NCBI RefSeq assembly: GCF_012927245.1
Contig: NZ_JABBGE010000007.1
Coordinates: forward strand, 186,001-250,000
Source of the DNA: Streptomyces sp. R302
GTDB lineage: Bacteria > Actinomycetota > Actinomycetes > Streptomycetales > Streptomycetaceae
Direction of reading: 5' to 3'
DNA: 64,000 bases
Position numbers and translations under genes: made by a program. Position 1 is the first letter of the stretch, and each line of letters begins with the position of its first letter. The notes under the pieces were generated by a model that was given only the letters and a program-made list of their open reading frames with translations, made no database searches and had not been told where the DNA came from. Shown piece by piece: positions 26,611 to 35,591 of the stretch.

Positions 26611-26691
26611 CCTCCAGCATACGAAGAACCTGCTGGTGTCCTATTCCCCGAACAAGCCGGGCTTCTTCTAGCGACACGAAGGAAGGTGCCT
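26611..26691 (+). repeat. right copy of exaC 3' end (attR-like, non-coding)
   Basis: Encodes TKNLLVSYSPNKPGFF followed by TAG, matching the last 16 codons of the aldehyde dehydrogenase with two replacements. The similarity continues about 20 bp past the stop to the beginning of the terminator stem, whose second arm is missing. No dehydrogenase body precedes it. Confidence 0.65.
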
Positions 26692-26817
26692 GCGGACTGT
26701 GAAGACCATCTCGCGTTCGGGCGACTTGCCTCATGTCCGGAGCGACGACCCATCTCCGAGGTGATCCAGGACGTTCCCCCACGTCGGCGCGCCTCGAAAA
26801 AGAGGGAGTGCGGCAGC

Positions 26818-27560
26818 GTGGTAGGGGTATCGAAGGTGGACGCGTTCCGGCGCGATCGGGTCGGGATCGTCTCGTCGCGTGTCGCCGGGTCCTTCGTGCC
26901 CCTCGCCCTCGCGGCACCCCTGATCACCGCCCCCGACGGCACTATCCCGACCGAGCACTACGGCCGGAACGGCATCTCGGCCGAGCACTGGTTCGGCATC
27001 GAGCCCGGGCTCGGCCGCGACGCCCTCGCCCAGTTCCTGTACAGCATCCGCACCTCGGCAGGGCCTGCACCTTCGCCTGCAACCTCCTGCTCGCGTTCCC
27101 GGCCCTGTTGTTCCTGACGACCCTGGGCCCGGTCGTGCAGACCCGCTTCGTCGGGCCAGGCGGCAGCGAACCCGCCTGGATGCAGCTCCTCGTCCTGGTC
27201 CTCGCCTTCTCCTTGTTCGGCTGGGTGCCGCTCCCCATGGTGCTGCGCACGGTCGTACGACCCCTGAGCGAAGGGGAGTTCACCGAGGCGGCGCGGGCTC
27301 TCGGCCCGAGCCGGCGGCACATCATGTTCCGCGAACTCCTTCCGAGCGTCCGGGCACCGGATCCTGGTGCACATCACCCTCACCGTGCCCGCGATGGTCA
27401 CCACCCAGGCCGCGCTCTCCCTCCTCGGGGTCGGCGTCAGCGAGGTGGCCCGGTCCATGGGAGCCGGTCCGGCACGCATCATCACCACCCTCCTCGTCCC
27501 CGAGACGCTGCTACGCCTTCGTCTTTGGCTGCCTACTCACCATCGTGGTCCTCGTGCAAC
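26818..27560 (+). pseudogene. DppC-type peptide permease remnant
   Basis: The first piece (FRRDRVGIVSSRVAGSFVPL, then NGISAEHWFGIEPGLGRDAL) is the N-terminus of a DppC-type permease. A deletion and frame change near 27057 leads to FPALLFLTTLGPVV and the EAA loop EAARALGPSRRHIMFRELLP. A further frame change near 27350 leads to TVPAMVTTQAALSLLGVGV, after which the sequence degrades. At least three lesions make it non-functional. It lies outside the right island boundary and is distinct from the intact fused permease at 21.8 kb. Confidence 0.7.
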
Positions 27561-27856
27561 CGGCCGGCGGGGCGCCGGCGGGGCCGTGCCCGCCGTGGCG
27601 GTGTCGCGACCGTTGCCGTTTCGCGTTTCTTTCACATGCGTCACAGCCGCCCCCACCGGTCCTCTGCTGTCACAGCTTCACGGAATGGACACCGTGTGAT
27701 GTCCAGTCAGTCCGTATGCCTTCTCATCGACGTCGTGGCCGCATTAGGATTGCCCTGCGTGCCGGACAACTCGCGGTGTGTGATGCAGGTGTCGCCGTTC
27801 GGTCACCGGCTTCGCAATTCGTCATCGGATCCGTGACTCATGGAATTGGGTGACCC

Positions 27857-29758
27857 ATGCCTCCTCGGCTCGTCGGCCATCAAGGCTCTCTGACCGGAAA
27901 GCAGTTCGCGATCGGCGCCACACCGGTGACCCTGGGTCGCAACGGCGACAACAGCATCGTGATTCTCGGCGGAAACGTCTCCCGTTTTCACGCCGAAGTG
28001 CGCCGTGAGGGGCACGGATTCGTGGTGTACGACAGCGGCAGCAGTAATGGAACACGCGTCAACGGGACGCGCGTGACCTCGCACGAACTGCAGCCCGGAG
28101 ATCTCATCGAGATAGGAACCGAGACGTTCCGTTTCGAGGCGGCCGACGCGATGGAGACCATCCTCGACCTCTCCGTGCCGCTCCCGCTCCGCCACTCCCC
28201 CCAGGCGACCGTGACGGCAGGGCCGGTACTGAACGTCACGGTTTCGGGCGGAGGCCCCGTCGGCCTGAGCTTCGCTCTCCTCCTGGAACACCTCATGGGG
28301 CATCGTGTCGCCATCACCGTGCACGACGGCCGCTGGACCCAGGACGGGCCGAAGGTCGTCTGGAAGAGCGAAGGCCAGGGCAATGTGCGCCGGCAACAGG
28401 TCGTCACCGTGCAGAGCCGCCAGTACCTGAACCTCCCCGAGGAGGTGCAGCAACGCCTGTTCCGTGGCGACGCGTTCTCCGAGATGTGGCCCGTCGGCCC
28501 CGACTCGATCCGGGGCCGCAGCCCGAGGAACCTCCGGATCGCCTACATCGAGGACACGCTCCTCGAACTGGCCAACGAGAAGCCGGACCGCATCCGGCTG
28601 GTCCCCGCCGCGTTCGACCCGGCCGAGCACCAGAAGTCCGGCACCACGGACCACGTACTCGCCATCTGCGAGGGCGGCCGCTCCCGGACGCGCGAGTATT
28701 TCGCGGACAAGTTCGGCACCGCCGACAAATCCATCTACTCGCTGCACGGTCAGCACGTCCAGGACGTCGTCCTGGGTCTCCGCGTCAAATCGACGCTCAC
28801 GGACCCCATGACGGTCCTGTTGACCGTCGCCCAGAACCGTTTTCTCCTCAACGCCCTTCGCGGCGAGGGATTCCTGAACATGCGGCTGACCGACGCCGAG
28901 GCCGCGGAAGTCGTCGGCATCGATCCGGTCCGGCACGTATTCGAGGAGTGCATCGCCTCACGCCCCTGCGTGATGGGCCGCGACGACCACGGTGATTTCC
29001 AGTGCTCGACGCACAGCACGCTCTTCCTGCCGGCCATGGTCAAGGGCTCGGCCCTGTGGAAGCGGGTACTGGAAGGGCTGGCACTGTTCAGCGTCGCCGA
29101 GAAGGACCTGAGCGCCGTCACGGCCTTCCGGCTCGACATGGTTCAGCGCCCCAGGTTCACCACCCGGCTGTACGCGACCACACCCAGCTCACCGGGGACG
29201 TACGGATTCCTCCTCGGCGACGCCGCCAACGCCATCCACTTCTGGCCGGGGCGCGGGCTCAACAGCGGACTGGGCTCGGCCATCTCGCTGGCCCGGTCCC
29301 TCGATGGGGCCTGGACGGGCAGGCCGTTCCGCGACGCCGACTTCGCGCGCCACGAAGCAGCGATGTCCATGCTCCAGTACCGGCACAAGAGCCGCGCCTG
29401 GAACACGATGATCACCACCGACGAGAACGGCGTCAGCCTCCCGATCAAGGAGAAGGTGGCCCGGAGCATCGAGGAGAACGAGGGGAAGCACGTCGACAGG
29501 GCCGCGGCCGTCGACGCCCTCATGGAACGACTGCGGTCGATCCGCGGCCGGCTGGCGTCACGCCTCCCCGGCATGCCCGACGACCCGACCCTCCGGAACC
29601 ACCTCGAGTCGCTCAACTCCTCGACCCTGCACACACTGTGGGAGAGCGGAGCATGGGACACCCTGATCGTCGGCGGCGAAGAGGTGGACATCGACATCTT
29701 CTACCGACAGGACGCACCCGCCACGACCGCCACGACAAGGACCCCCGCGACACCGTGA
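27857..29758 (+). CDS. FHA domain fused to FAD-dependent monooxygenase-like domain
   Basis: 633-residue cytoplasmic protein with two domains that rarely occur together. Residues 22-95 are a forkhead-associated phosphothreonine-binding domain with Gly27-Arg28, Ser42, His45, Ser63-Asn64-Gly65 and Asn69-Gly70, the residues that contact phosphothreonine in known FHA folds. From about residue 125 comes a flavoprotein: GGGPVG at 131-136 (dinucleotide-binding GxGxxG) and LGDAANAIHFWPGRGLNSGLG around Gly454-Asp455, the second FAD motif of aromatic/squalene-type monooxygenases. The last 100 residues are charged and helical. No kinase gene is adjacent. The substrate is unknown. The flanking regions are gene debris, yet this frame is intact over 1.9 kb. 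Confidence 0.85.
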   Translation: MPPRLVGHQGSLTGKQFAIGATPVTLGRNGDNSIVILGGNVSRFHAEVRREGHGFVVYDSGSSNGTRVNGTRVTSHELQPGDLIEIGTETFRFEAADAMETILDLSVPLPLRHSPQATVTAGPVLNVTVSGGGPVGLSFALLLEHLMGHRVAITVHDGRWTQDGPKVVWKSEGQGNVRRQQVVTVQSRQYLNLPEEVQQRLFRGDAFSEMWPVGPDSIRGRSPRNLRIAYIEDTLLELANEKPDRIRLVPAAFDPAEHQKSGTTDHVLAICEGGRSRTREYFADKFGTADKSIYSLHGQHVQDVVLGLRVKSTLTDPMTVLLTVAQNRFLLNALRGEGFLNMRLTDAEAAEVVGIDPVRHVFEECIASRPCVMGRDDHGDFQCSTHSTLFLPAMVKGSALWKRVLEGLALFSVAEKDLSAVTAFRLDMVQRPRFTTRLYATTPSSPGTYGFLLGDAANAIHFWPGRGLNSGLGSAISLARSLDGAWTGRPFRDADFARHEAAMSMLQYRHKSRAWNTMITTDENGVSLPIKEKVARSIEENEGKHVDRAAAVDALMERLRSIRGRLASRLPGMPDDPTLRNHLESLNSSTLHTLWESGAWDTLIVGGEEVDIDIFYRQDAPATTATTRTPATP

Positions 29759-30683
29759 GTGTCACCGCCGGATTCAGGGCGGAGGCCCGATCAGTCCTCG
29801 GGAACTTCCGGGCGGCCCGCGGTGGTCGTCCTGCCGGTGGACGCCCTTCCCGAGGCGCCGGACCGGTACGGACGCGAACGGGGGCTCAGCGACGACGACG
29901 TGTGCTCTGCCTCAGCACGCCGCCGACCCACGCCCCCGGCCCAGGCGGACCACCCTCTCGGCCGTCGCGCGCGAGCGCGCCCTGCCCCGACGCGAGCGGC
30001 GTGGTAGAAGCGCATATCTCGATGCTCGGCACTCCGCTGGCCGAGGGCGGTCAGGCGCACTCCGGCGCCTGCGGTGACGAAGCGGCTGCGGTCCGCCGGT
30101 GAGGGAGACCACGGCGTCGGCGCGGGCGACGCGCGGGGCGTCCCGCTCCGGAGCGGGGGTACGGCCGGGGGTCTCGCTGTCGAGCACGGTCTGGCCGGTG
30201 ATCTCGGTCGGCGTGGTGCGGCCGAACCCGGGCAGCGGAAGGGCGGCCACCAGGCCGAACCGCCATGTCCCGAAGCCGCTTCCGGCGGCGGGGGCGAAGG
30301 CCCAGAGCCCGGTCGTCGCCCCCACGGCGGTGCCCGCCGCCATGTCTATCAGGACGGACGTCTGGCGCCAGACGCCATGCAGGAGCACGTACGCGGCGAC
30401 CGTGAGCGCGGCGAGCAGCACCGCGCGCGGCTCGCCCGTGCCGTCGGGGAACACCGTCACGCCCATGACGAGGGGTGGGAAGCCGTACGACCCGGGCGTG
30501 CAGGGGCAGTACCGCCAGGAGGACGGCGTCGGCGGCGCGCCGCCGGGCAGCATGGCGAACGGGAGGTCGCCGCCGATCCGCCACACGCCTGGGGGCTGCG
30601 GGAGGATGGCGCTGAGCAGGGAGGCCGTGGCCCCGGGCGGCATCATCGCCAGGACCTGCTGGGCCGGCAGCGGCGCGAGTCGC
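29759..30683. other. decayed region without a supportable gene
   Basis: Long G+C-driven frames are present on both strands but lack good starts. One minus-strand frame from ATG 30646 contains hydrophobic stretches (RAVLLAALTVAAYVLLHGVW) and might be a damaged membrane protein. Nothing here can be named. Confidence 0.3.
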
Positions 30684-30988
30684 CGCCGAGACCCGTACGG
30701 TCGATGTCGTCCGTGCCGGAGACACCGGCTGTTTCGATCGCGCGGCGTGTGGCCGTCACCGGCTGCACACGCTGGAGCTCGTCGGCGCGCGCACGCGGCG
30801 GGCCGCGGCTTCCGGCACCGCAACGACCAGCTCATGTACGTGGCCGACGGCCGGATCCACCACCTCGGCCTCGGCGACACCCTGCTGCCGTCCGGCGGCG
30901 TCCGCCACCGCCGGCGTTCCACCGAACCGGGCTCCCGGGTCCTGGTCGTCGCGATCGGCGACCACGTGGAGGTACCGGAGCAGCTCTG
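30684..30988 (+). pseudogene. cupin-like remnant
   Basis: Two frames give TVDVVRAGDTGCFDRA and LHTLELVGARTRRAAA, then RHRNDQLMYVADGRIHHLGL followed by VLVVAIGDHVEVPEQL and a stop. The HRNDQLMYV...G block resembles the metal-binding first motif of cupins, and the order suggests a single-domain cupin with one frameshift near 30805. There is no clear start. Possibly once the sensing half of a small regulator. Confidence 0.4.
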
Positions 30989-31071
30989 ACGGGGCGAGGC
31001 CGCCGCGCGCACCGGTAGGGTCCGGCGCGACTGGCGCGACTGGCACGACCGGCACGACCGGCGCGGCCGGC

Positions 31072-31998
31072 TCAGTCGCACGACAGCTCGCCGAGCAGCT
31101 TCCAGGTGCGGCGCCGGTCGTCCTCGCCGCTCAGGTCCGTCGCGGTGAACACCACCTCCGTCGCCCCGGCGTCGCGGTAGCGCCGCACCTCGGCGGCCAC
31201 GGCCTCCTCGTCGCCCAGGACGGCCAGGTCGGCGGCCCGGTCGGCGCCGGAGAGCTCGATGACGCGCTGGTAGGAGGGGACGCGCTCGTACAGTGCGAGC
31301 GCTTCCGCGGCGCGCTGCCGCACACCCTCGGCGTCGGCCGTCACCGCACCGGGGACGAGCGCCACGATCCGGGGCGCGGGCCGGCCCGCCGCCTTCGCCG
31401 CGGCGGTCACGGCCGGGACGATGTGCTCGGCGAGCGCACGCGGTCCGGCCAGGAACGGCAGGATCCCGTCGGCGAGTTCACCGCTCACGCGCAGGGCCTG
31501 CGGCCCCATGGCCGCGACCAGCACCGGCACCGGCGGCCGCGCTCCCGGGACGGCTGCGGAGTAGGGGGTCGTCGCCGTCAGCAGTTCGCCGTGGAAGTCG
31601 GCCTCGCCGGTTTCGAGGAGGGGCCGCAGGGCGGTGAGGAACTCCCTGAGCAGGCCGATGGGCCGCTGGTACGGCAGGCCGAACGCGCCCTCGGTGAGGT
31701 GCCGGGTTCCGAGCGCGAGCCCGAGGTGGTAGCGGCCGCCGGTGGCCGCCTGCGCCGTCTGGGCCTGGCTGGAGACGAGCAGCGGATGGCGGCCGAAGAT
31801 CGGGATCGCGGCCGTCCCCACGTGCAGGTCCGGCACCTCGCGGCCGACGAGCGCGGCCAGCGAGGGGGAATCGTACGCGAAGGACTGACCGAACCACCCC
31901 GAGTGCAGACCGGCGTCCCGCGCCTCACGCGCGAGCGCGACGGTGCTGTCGAGGGGAAGCTGCCGGGAGGTCGAGCTGAGCTTTACTCCGAGATTCAT
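31072..31998 (-). CDS. LLM-class F420-dependent oxidoreductase
   Basis: 308-residue TIM-barrel oxidoreductase of the luciferase-like monooxygenase class, in the F420-dependent (MSMEG-type) branch. Characteristic segments are GVKLSSTSRQ at the start, LHVGTAAIPIFGRHPLLVSS (cofactor-side strand), GGRYHLGLALGTRHL and PVLVAAMGPQALRVSGELADG. The substrate is unknown; such enzymes reduce or oxidise a range of small molecules with deazaflavin F420. ATG 31998 is chosen over an in-frame GTG at 32025 because family members begin directly with MxLGV. No F420 biosynthesis genes are in the window. Confidence 0.85.
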   Translation of the reverse strand: MNLGVKLSSTSRQLPLDSTVALAREARDAGLHSGWFGQSFAYDSPSLAALVGREVPDLHVGTAAIPIFGRHPLLVSSQAQTAQAATGGRYHLGLALGTRHLTEGAFGLPYQRPIGLLREFLTALRPLLETGEADFHGELLTATTPYSAAVPGARPPVPVLVAAMGPQALRVSGELADGILPFLAGPRALAEHIVPAVTAAAKAAGRPAPRIVALVPGAVTADAEGVRQRAAEALALYERVPSYQRVIELSGADRAADLAVLGDEEAVAAEVRRYRDAGATEVVFTATDLSGEDDRRRTWKLLGELSCD

Positions 31999-32113
31999 GT
32001 ACGCCGCAACAGGCGTCGGCAGCACGGGAATTCCTTCTCCGCGCGAACCGCCTGGGCACCGTCACCCGGAACACCCCGCCGCCCCCGGCTTCGACGGGTC
32101 GGAGACGGGCGGA

Positions 32114-32695
32114 TCAATCCTGGCTCGGTACCGGCTTGGGTACCGGCTGTCCCATCCACCAATTGCCGGGGGCTTCGGGGTCCGGGCTGGTCCAGAACTC
32201 CACGACGGCGTGGGTGAATTCGGCGGGCGACAGCGTGCCGTCGCCATCGGTGTCGAGGTGCCGGAACACCTCGGCCGCGTCCTCCTCGGTGAACCCGGGG
32301 AAGTGCCCGCGCCGGAAGGCGAGGAACTCTTCGGGGCCGACCCGCCCGTCCTGGTCGATGTCCGCGATCCGCAGGTAGGCCTCGGCGATCCCGCCGAGGG
32401 TCGCCTCGGCGGCACCGGGGTTCCCGGCCAGCAATCGGGTCGAGGCGACGAACCGGTCCTTCGGGATTCCCTGCCCGCCGGCCGGCAGGAACGGCAGGTG
32501 CACCTCCCGCCAGATGCCCAGGTACGCGTCGGCGATCCGCCGCGCCTCCGGGGAGTCCTCGGCGTGCCCGAGGCAGGACGCCACGCGGCGGCCCATGACC
32601 ACGTGGTCGTCCTCGGTCAGCACACCGTTGCCGTTCACGTCGAGCCGGTCGAAACCGCGCTCGATCTTCGCCGTCAGAAAGTCCTGACCGGTCAT
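32114..32695 (-). CDS. calerythrin-like EF-hand calcium-binding protein
   Basis: 193-residue cytoplasmic EF-hand protein resembling actinomycete calerythrin. Three canonical 12-residue calcium loops are visible: DVNGNGVLTEDD near residue 19, DIDQDGRVGPEE near 113 and DTDGDGTLSPAE near 147. The expected second loop position (around 55-75) is replaced by a stretch without acidic ligands, also the calerythrin arrangement. AGGAG six bases upstream supports ATG 32695. It probably serves as a calcium buffer or sensor; no partner is obvious. The C-terminus continues past the last EF-hand with a Pro-rich tail. Confidence 0.9.
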   Translation of the reverse strand: MTGQDFLTAKIERGFDRLDVNGNGVLTEDDHVVMGRRVASCLGHAEDSPEARRIADAYLGIWREVHLPFLPAGGQGIPKDRFVASTRLLAGNPGAAEATLGGIAEAYLRIADIDQDGRVGPEEFLAFRRGHFPGFTEEDAAEVFRHLDTDGDGTLSPAEFTHAVVEFWTSPDPEAPGNWWMGQPVPKPVPSQD

Positions 32696-32894
32696 CACCG
32701 CTCCTCGTCGTCGCGTGTCCTGCGGCGGGACGCGGGGATGCGTCCGCCACGCGGGGCCACGAGACGCCGACCGGAAAGGGGCGAGCAGTCCGGTCGCGGT
32801 CCTGCGCACACCCTTGCACAGACATGTGACATGTGCCATTTTACTCCGCATCCCGAAGCCGACGGGTTCCCACCTCACCTTCCAGGAGCCGAAC

Positions 32895-33845
32895 TTGCGC
32901 GCCTTGGCCATCGCCACCGCCCTGCTGATCGCAGTCGCCACCCCCGCTGCCGCCGCCCACGCGGCGCCGACCGGCCGGGGCGAGCCCGCCCCGGACCACG
33001 TCTTCGCCGACGCCGGGCAGCGCCCGGCCCACGGCACGGGCAAGACCACGCCCGCCCTCACCGCGGCCGGCGGCCGCAGACTCGAAGCCCGGATCCTGCC
33101 CCTCGTCCACGACTGCGGCCCGACACTGCGGATCCGCGCCCAGGAGATGACCGCCGCCCAACTGGCCGCCACCTGTGAGAGCCTCGCCGGCCAGGACGCC
33201 ACCTTCCACAGCGTGGTCAAGGACTCGGGCCCCGTCGCCGACGACTACAACACCAAGCTCGAGGTCGACGTCTTCAACTCGAGCGCGGACTACAAGGCGT
33301 ACGCCGGCCGGATCTACGGCATCGACACCAACAACGGCGGCATGTACCTGGAGGGGGACCCCGCGCGAACCGGCAACCAGCCCCGGTTCATATGTTACGA
33401 ACGCACCGACGTGAGCCCCGGCTGGCAGATCTGGAACCTCAACCACGAGTACACCCACTACCTCGACGGCCGCTACGACCTCCACGGCGACTTCGCCGAC
33501 AGCCAGACCACCCCCACCGTCTGGTGGGGCGAGGGCATCGCCGAGTACATCTCCTACTCCTACCGCGGCATCCCCTACACCAACGCGCTCGCCGAGGCCG
33601 GCAAGCACACCTACGCGCTGCGCACGCTGTTCGACACCACCTACGCCAACAGCGACGTCAACCGCACCTACAACTGGGGCTATCTCGCCACCCGCTACAT
33701 GATCGAGCGCCACCCGGACGACGTCGCGACCGTCCTCGGCCACTACCGCACCGGGAACTGGAACGCCGCCCGCGCGTTCCTCACCGCGCTGGACTACGAG
33801 GACGACTGGCACGCCTGGCTGACGGACGTGGCCGCCGGCGCCTGA
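32895..33845 (+). CDS. secreted minimal M9-type (collagenase-like) metallopeptidase
   Basis: 316-residue secreted zinc peptidase. The signal peptide is LRALAIATALLIAVATPAAA. The zinc site HEYTHYLDG lies near residue 187, followed by WWGEGIAEYISYSYRG, whose Glu is the third ligand in the gluzincin pattern. Microbial collagenases (M9) are normally 700 residues or more with an activator domain and binding modules; here only the catalytic region remains, with an intact start and stop. The start is TTG 32895 with AGGAG six bases upstream; no ATG or GTG fits as well. Whether it cleaves collagen is not known; many such small M9 proteins may act on other proteins. Confidence 0.8.
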   Translation: MRALAIATALLIAVATPAAAAHAAPTGRGEPAPDHVFADAGQRPAHGTGKTTPALTAAGGRRLEARILPLVHDCGPTLRIRAQEMTAAQLAATCESLAGQDATFHSVVKDSGPVADDYNTKLEVDVFNSSADYKAYAGRIYGIDTNNGGMYLEGDPARTGNQPRFICYERTDVSPGWQIWNLNHEYTHYLDGRYDLHGDFADSQTTPTVWWGEGIAEYISYSYRGIPYTNALAEAGKHTYALRTLFDTTYANSDVNRTYNWGYLATRYMIERHPDDVATVLGHYRTGNWNAARAFLTALDYEDDWHAWLTDVAAGA

Positions 33846-34025
33846 CCGCTCCCGGCGCCTGACCGCCCCTCGGCGGGGCGCGCCGACGGAGAGGCCCTCG
33901 CGGCGGGTGCGCGTCGCGGGGGCATGCCGGCGCCCGTGCGGGGCAAGCGCTGGAGAGGGACGAGCGCGGCCGCGGCGCGCTCTCGTGAAGAGCCGCGGGT
34001 GACCGAGGTGCGAGGCGATCGAGCC

Positions 34026-34982
34026 ATGACCGAGAAGAAGATCATCACCGTGTTCGGGGCGACCGGCAGGCAGGGTGGCGGGCTCGTGCGGGCCATCCTC
34101 GCCGACGGTGAGGAGGAGTTCACCGTACGCGCCGTCACCCGTCACCCCGACGGCGAAGCCGCCCGGGAGCTGAAGCGCCTCGGCGTCGACGACGTCGTCC
34201 GGGCCGACATGGACGATCCGCCGAGTCTCGTTCCGGCCGTCGAGCACGCGTACGGCGCCTTCGTGGTCACGAACTTCTGGGAGCACATGGACGCGGAGCG
34301 GGAGAAGGCCCAGGCCCGGGCGGTCGCGCGGGCCGCCTCCCACGCCGGTGTCCGGCACGCGATCTGGTCCACCCTGGAGGACACGCGCGACTGCGTCCCC
34401 CTCGACGACGCGCGGATGCCGACGCTCCAGGAGCGCTACAAGGTGCCGCACTTCGACGGCAAGGCGGAGGCGGACCAGTACTTCCTCGACGAGGCGGTGC
34501 CGACCACGTTCCTGCGCGCCACCTTCTACTGGGAGAACCTCCTCGACGCCTTCGCCCCGCAGCGCGACCCGGACGGCACCTTCCGGCTCTCCTACCCGAT
34601 GGGCGACAGCCGGCTCTCCGGCATCGCGGTCGACGACATCGGCAGGACGGCCCTCGCCGTCCTCCACGGCGGTGCCGACTTCGTCGCCGCCACGATCAGC
34701 ATCGCCGGCGAACACCTCACGGTCGACGCGATGGCCGCGGCCCTGACCGAGTCCCTCGGCGTCCCCGTACGGTACCGGCCCCTCACGCCGGACGCCTGGC
34801 GCGCGCAGGACGCACCCGGGGTCGACGAGTCGGGGAACATGTTCCAGTACTACGCGGAGTGCGAGCACCGCTTCACCGCGGCCCGCGACGTCGCCGCCGC
34901 CCGCCGCCTCGACCCCGGCCTGCAGTCCTTCGCCACCTGGGTGGCCGGCCACCGCGACGCACTGCTGGACGCCTGGCGGTGA
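34026..34982 (+). CDS. NmrA-like NAD(P)-binding protein
   Basis: 318-residue atypical short-chain dehydrogenase of the NmrA group. ITVFGATGRQGGGLVRAIL provides the GxxGxxG dinucleotide-binding loop at residues 9-15. FVVTNFWEHMDAEREKAQAR and HAIWSTLEDTRD follow, typical of NmrA/HSCARG proteins in which the catalytic Tyr-Lys pair is absent. Such proteins sense the NADPH/NADP ratio or act as reductases. The length is normal. The start has no strong ribosome-binding site; an overlong frame upstream was rejected. Its neighbours are unrelated. Confidence 0.85.
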   Translation: MTEKKIITVFGATGRQGGGLVRAILADGEEEFTVRAVTRHPDGEAARELKRLGVDDVVRADMDDPPSLVPAVEHAYGAFVVTNFWEHMDAEREKAQARAVARAASHAGVRHAIWSTLEDTRDCVPLDDARMPTLQERYKVPHFDGKAEADQYFLDEAVPTTFLRATFYWENLLDAFAPQRDPDGTFRLSYPMGDSRLSGIAVDDIGRTALAVLHGGADFVAATISIAGEHLTVDAMAAALTESLGVPVRYRPLTPDAWRAQDAPGVDESGNMFQYYAECEHRFTAARDVAAARRLDPGLQSFATWVAGHRDALLDAWR

Positions 34983-35039
34983 CGGCCGGGGACGGCGCCC
35001 GACCCGTGTGTCACGTGGCTCCGTGTGGCCCGTGGCTCC

Positions 35040-35071
35040 GTGTCACGTGGCGGTGGTGTCACGTGGCGGTG
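35040..35071. repeat. two 16-bp direct repeats at the uspA stop
   Basis: GTGTCACGTGGCGGTG occurs twice head to tail, with looser CACGTGGC copies from 35010. The stop and the last codons of the universal stress gene lie within it. Confidence 0.7.
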
Positions 35072-35517
35072 GTGCCGGGGCGGACGATCACGACCGGGCA
35101 GGAGGCGTGCAGGGCGCACTGCTGGCTGACGGACCCCAGGAGGAGGCTCGCGAAGCCGCCGCGGCCCCTGCTGCCGACGACGAGCAGGTCGGCGCCCTTC
35201 GACGCCTCGGTCAGGACGCCGGCCGGGTTGCCGCGGGCCACGTGTTCTTCGAGGGGCACGTCGCCGGTCCGGTCGAGCACGCCGCGTATCTCCTCGGTCA
35301 TCACCTGTCTGGCGTGTGCCGCGTCGTAGGCGGCGTCCACGGCCGGCGCGGACCGGCCCGTCGCTCCGGGTACGTCGTAGGCGCCCCAGACCTCCAGTTT
35401 CGCCCCCGTCAGGCGTGCCTGGTCCGCCGCCCATCGCAGGGCCTCGTACGAGTCCGGGGAGCCGTCCACCCCGACGACGATGCGCCGGGCCTTCTCTGCG
35501 TGCGTGCCGGTGTTCAT
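35059..35517 (-). CDS. universal stress protein
   Basis: 152-residue single UspA domain. IVVGVDGSPDSYEALRWAAD is the N-terminal strand and helix. VVGSRGRGGFASLLLGSVS holds the ATP-binding G-x2-G-x9-G-S pattern. The C-terminus CPVVIVRPG is standard. The protein is cytoplasmic and probably ATP-binding, linked to stress or dormancy responses in actinobacteria. It ends inside a short tandem repeat, so the last residues may be a recent change. The downstream region toward 35592 holds no gene. Confidence 0.9.
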   Translation of the reverse strand: MNTGTHAEKARRIVVGVDGSPDSYEALRWAADQARLTGAKLEVWGAYDVPGATGRSAPAVDAAYDAAHARQVMTEEIRGVLDRTGDVPLEEHVARGNPAGVLTEASKGADLLVVGSRGRGGFASLLLGSVSQQCALHASCPVVIVRPGTTAT

Positions 35518-35591
35518 GGCGCAGTCCCTTCACCGCGAGCCGTCCGCGCGAGTCGGCCCCCTCGACCGGCGGCTACCCGTGCGGACATGGG

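Larger units (their letters stand above)
18971..26638. mobile_element. probable integrated island at the exaC 3' end
   Basis: Bounded by the two copies of the exaC 3' end, about 7.7 kb. Contents in order: exaC terminator, broken tyrosine integrase, GNAT fragment, Zur-like box, solute-binding lipoprotein, fused permease, MFS exporter, truncated ATPase and an unrecognised gene. The short sequence CGGGCCATACACGG occurs near both ends (about 19165 and 26531). In a 3'-end integration the element replaces the target gene's tail and displaces the old one to the far side, which matches a diverged, non-coding tail at 26.6 kb. The island is probably immobile now because the integrase is broken. Confidence 0.5.

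Noticed and set aside
18971..26638. Prophage
   Set aside because: Apart from the integrase remnant no phage structural, lysis or replication gene is present.
30051..30725. A minus-strand protein of about 220 residues
   Set aside because: Arg/Ala/Pro-rich shadow frame; the other minus frame is more protein-like but still too weak to name.
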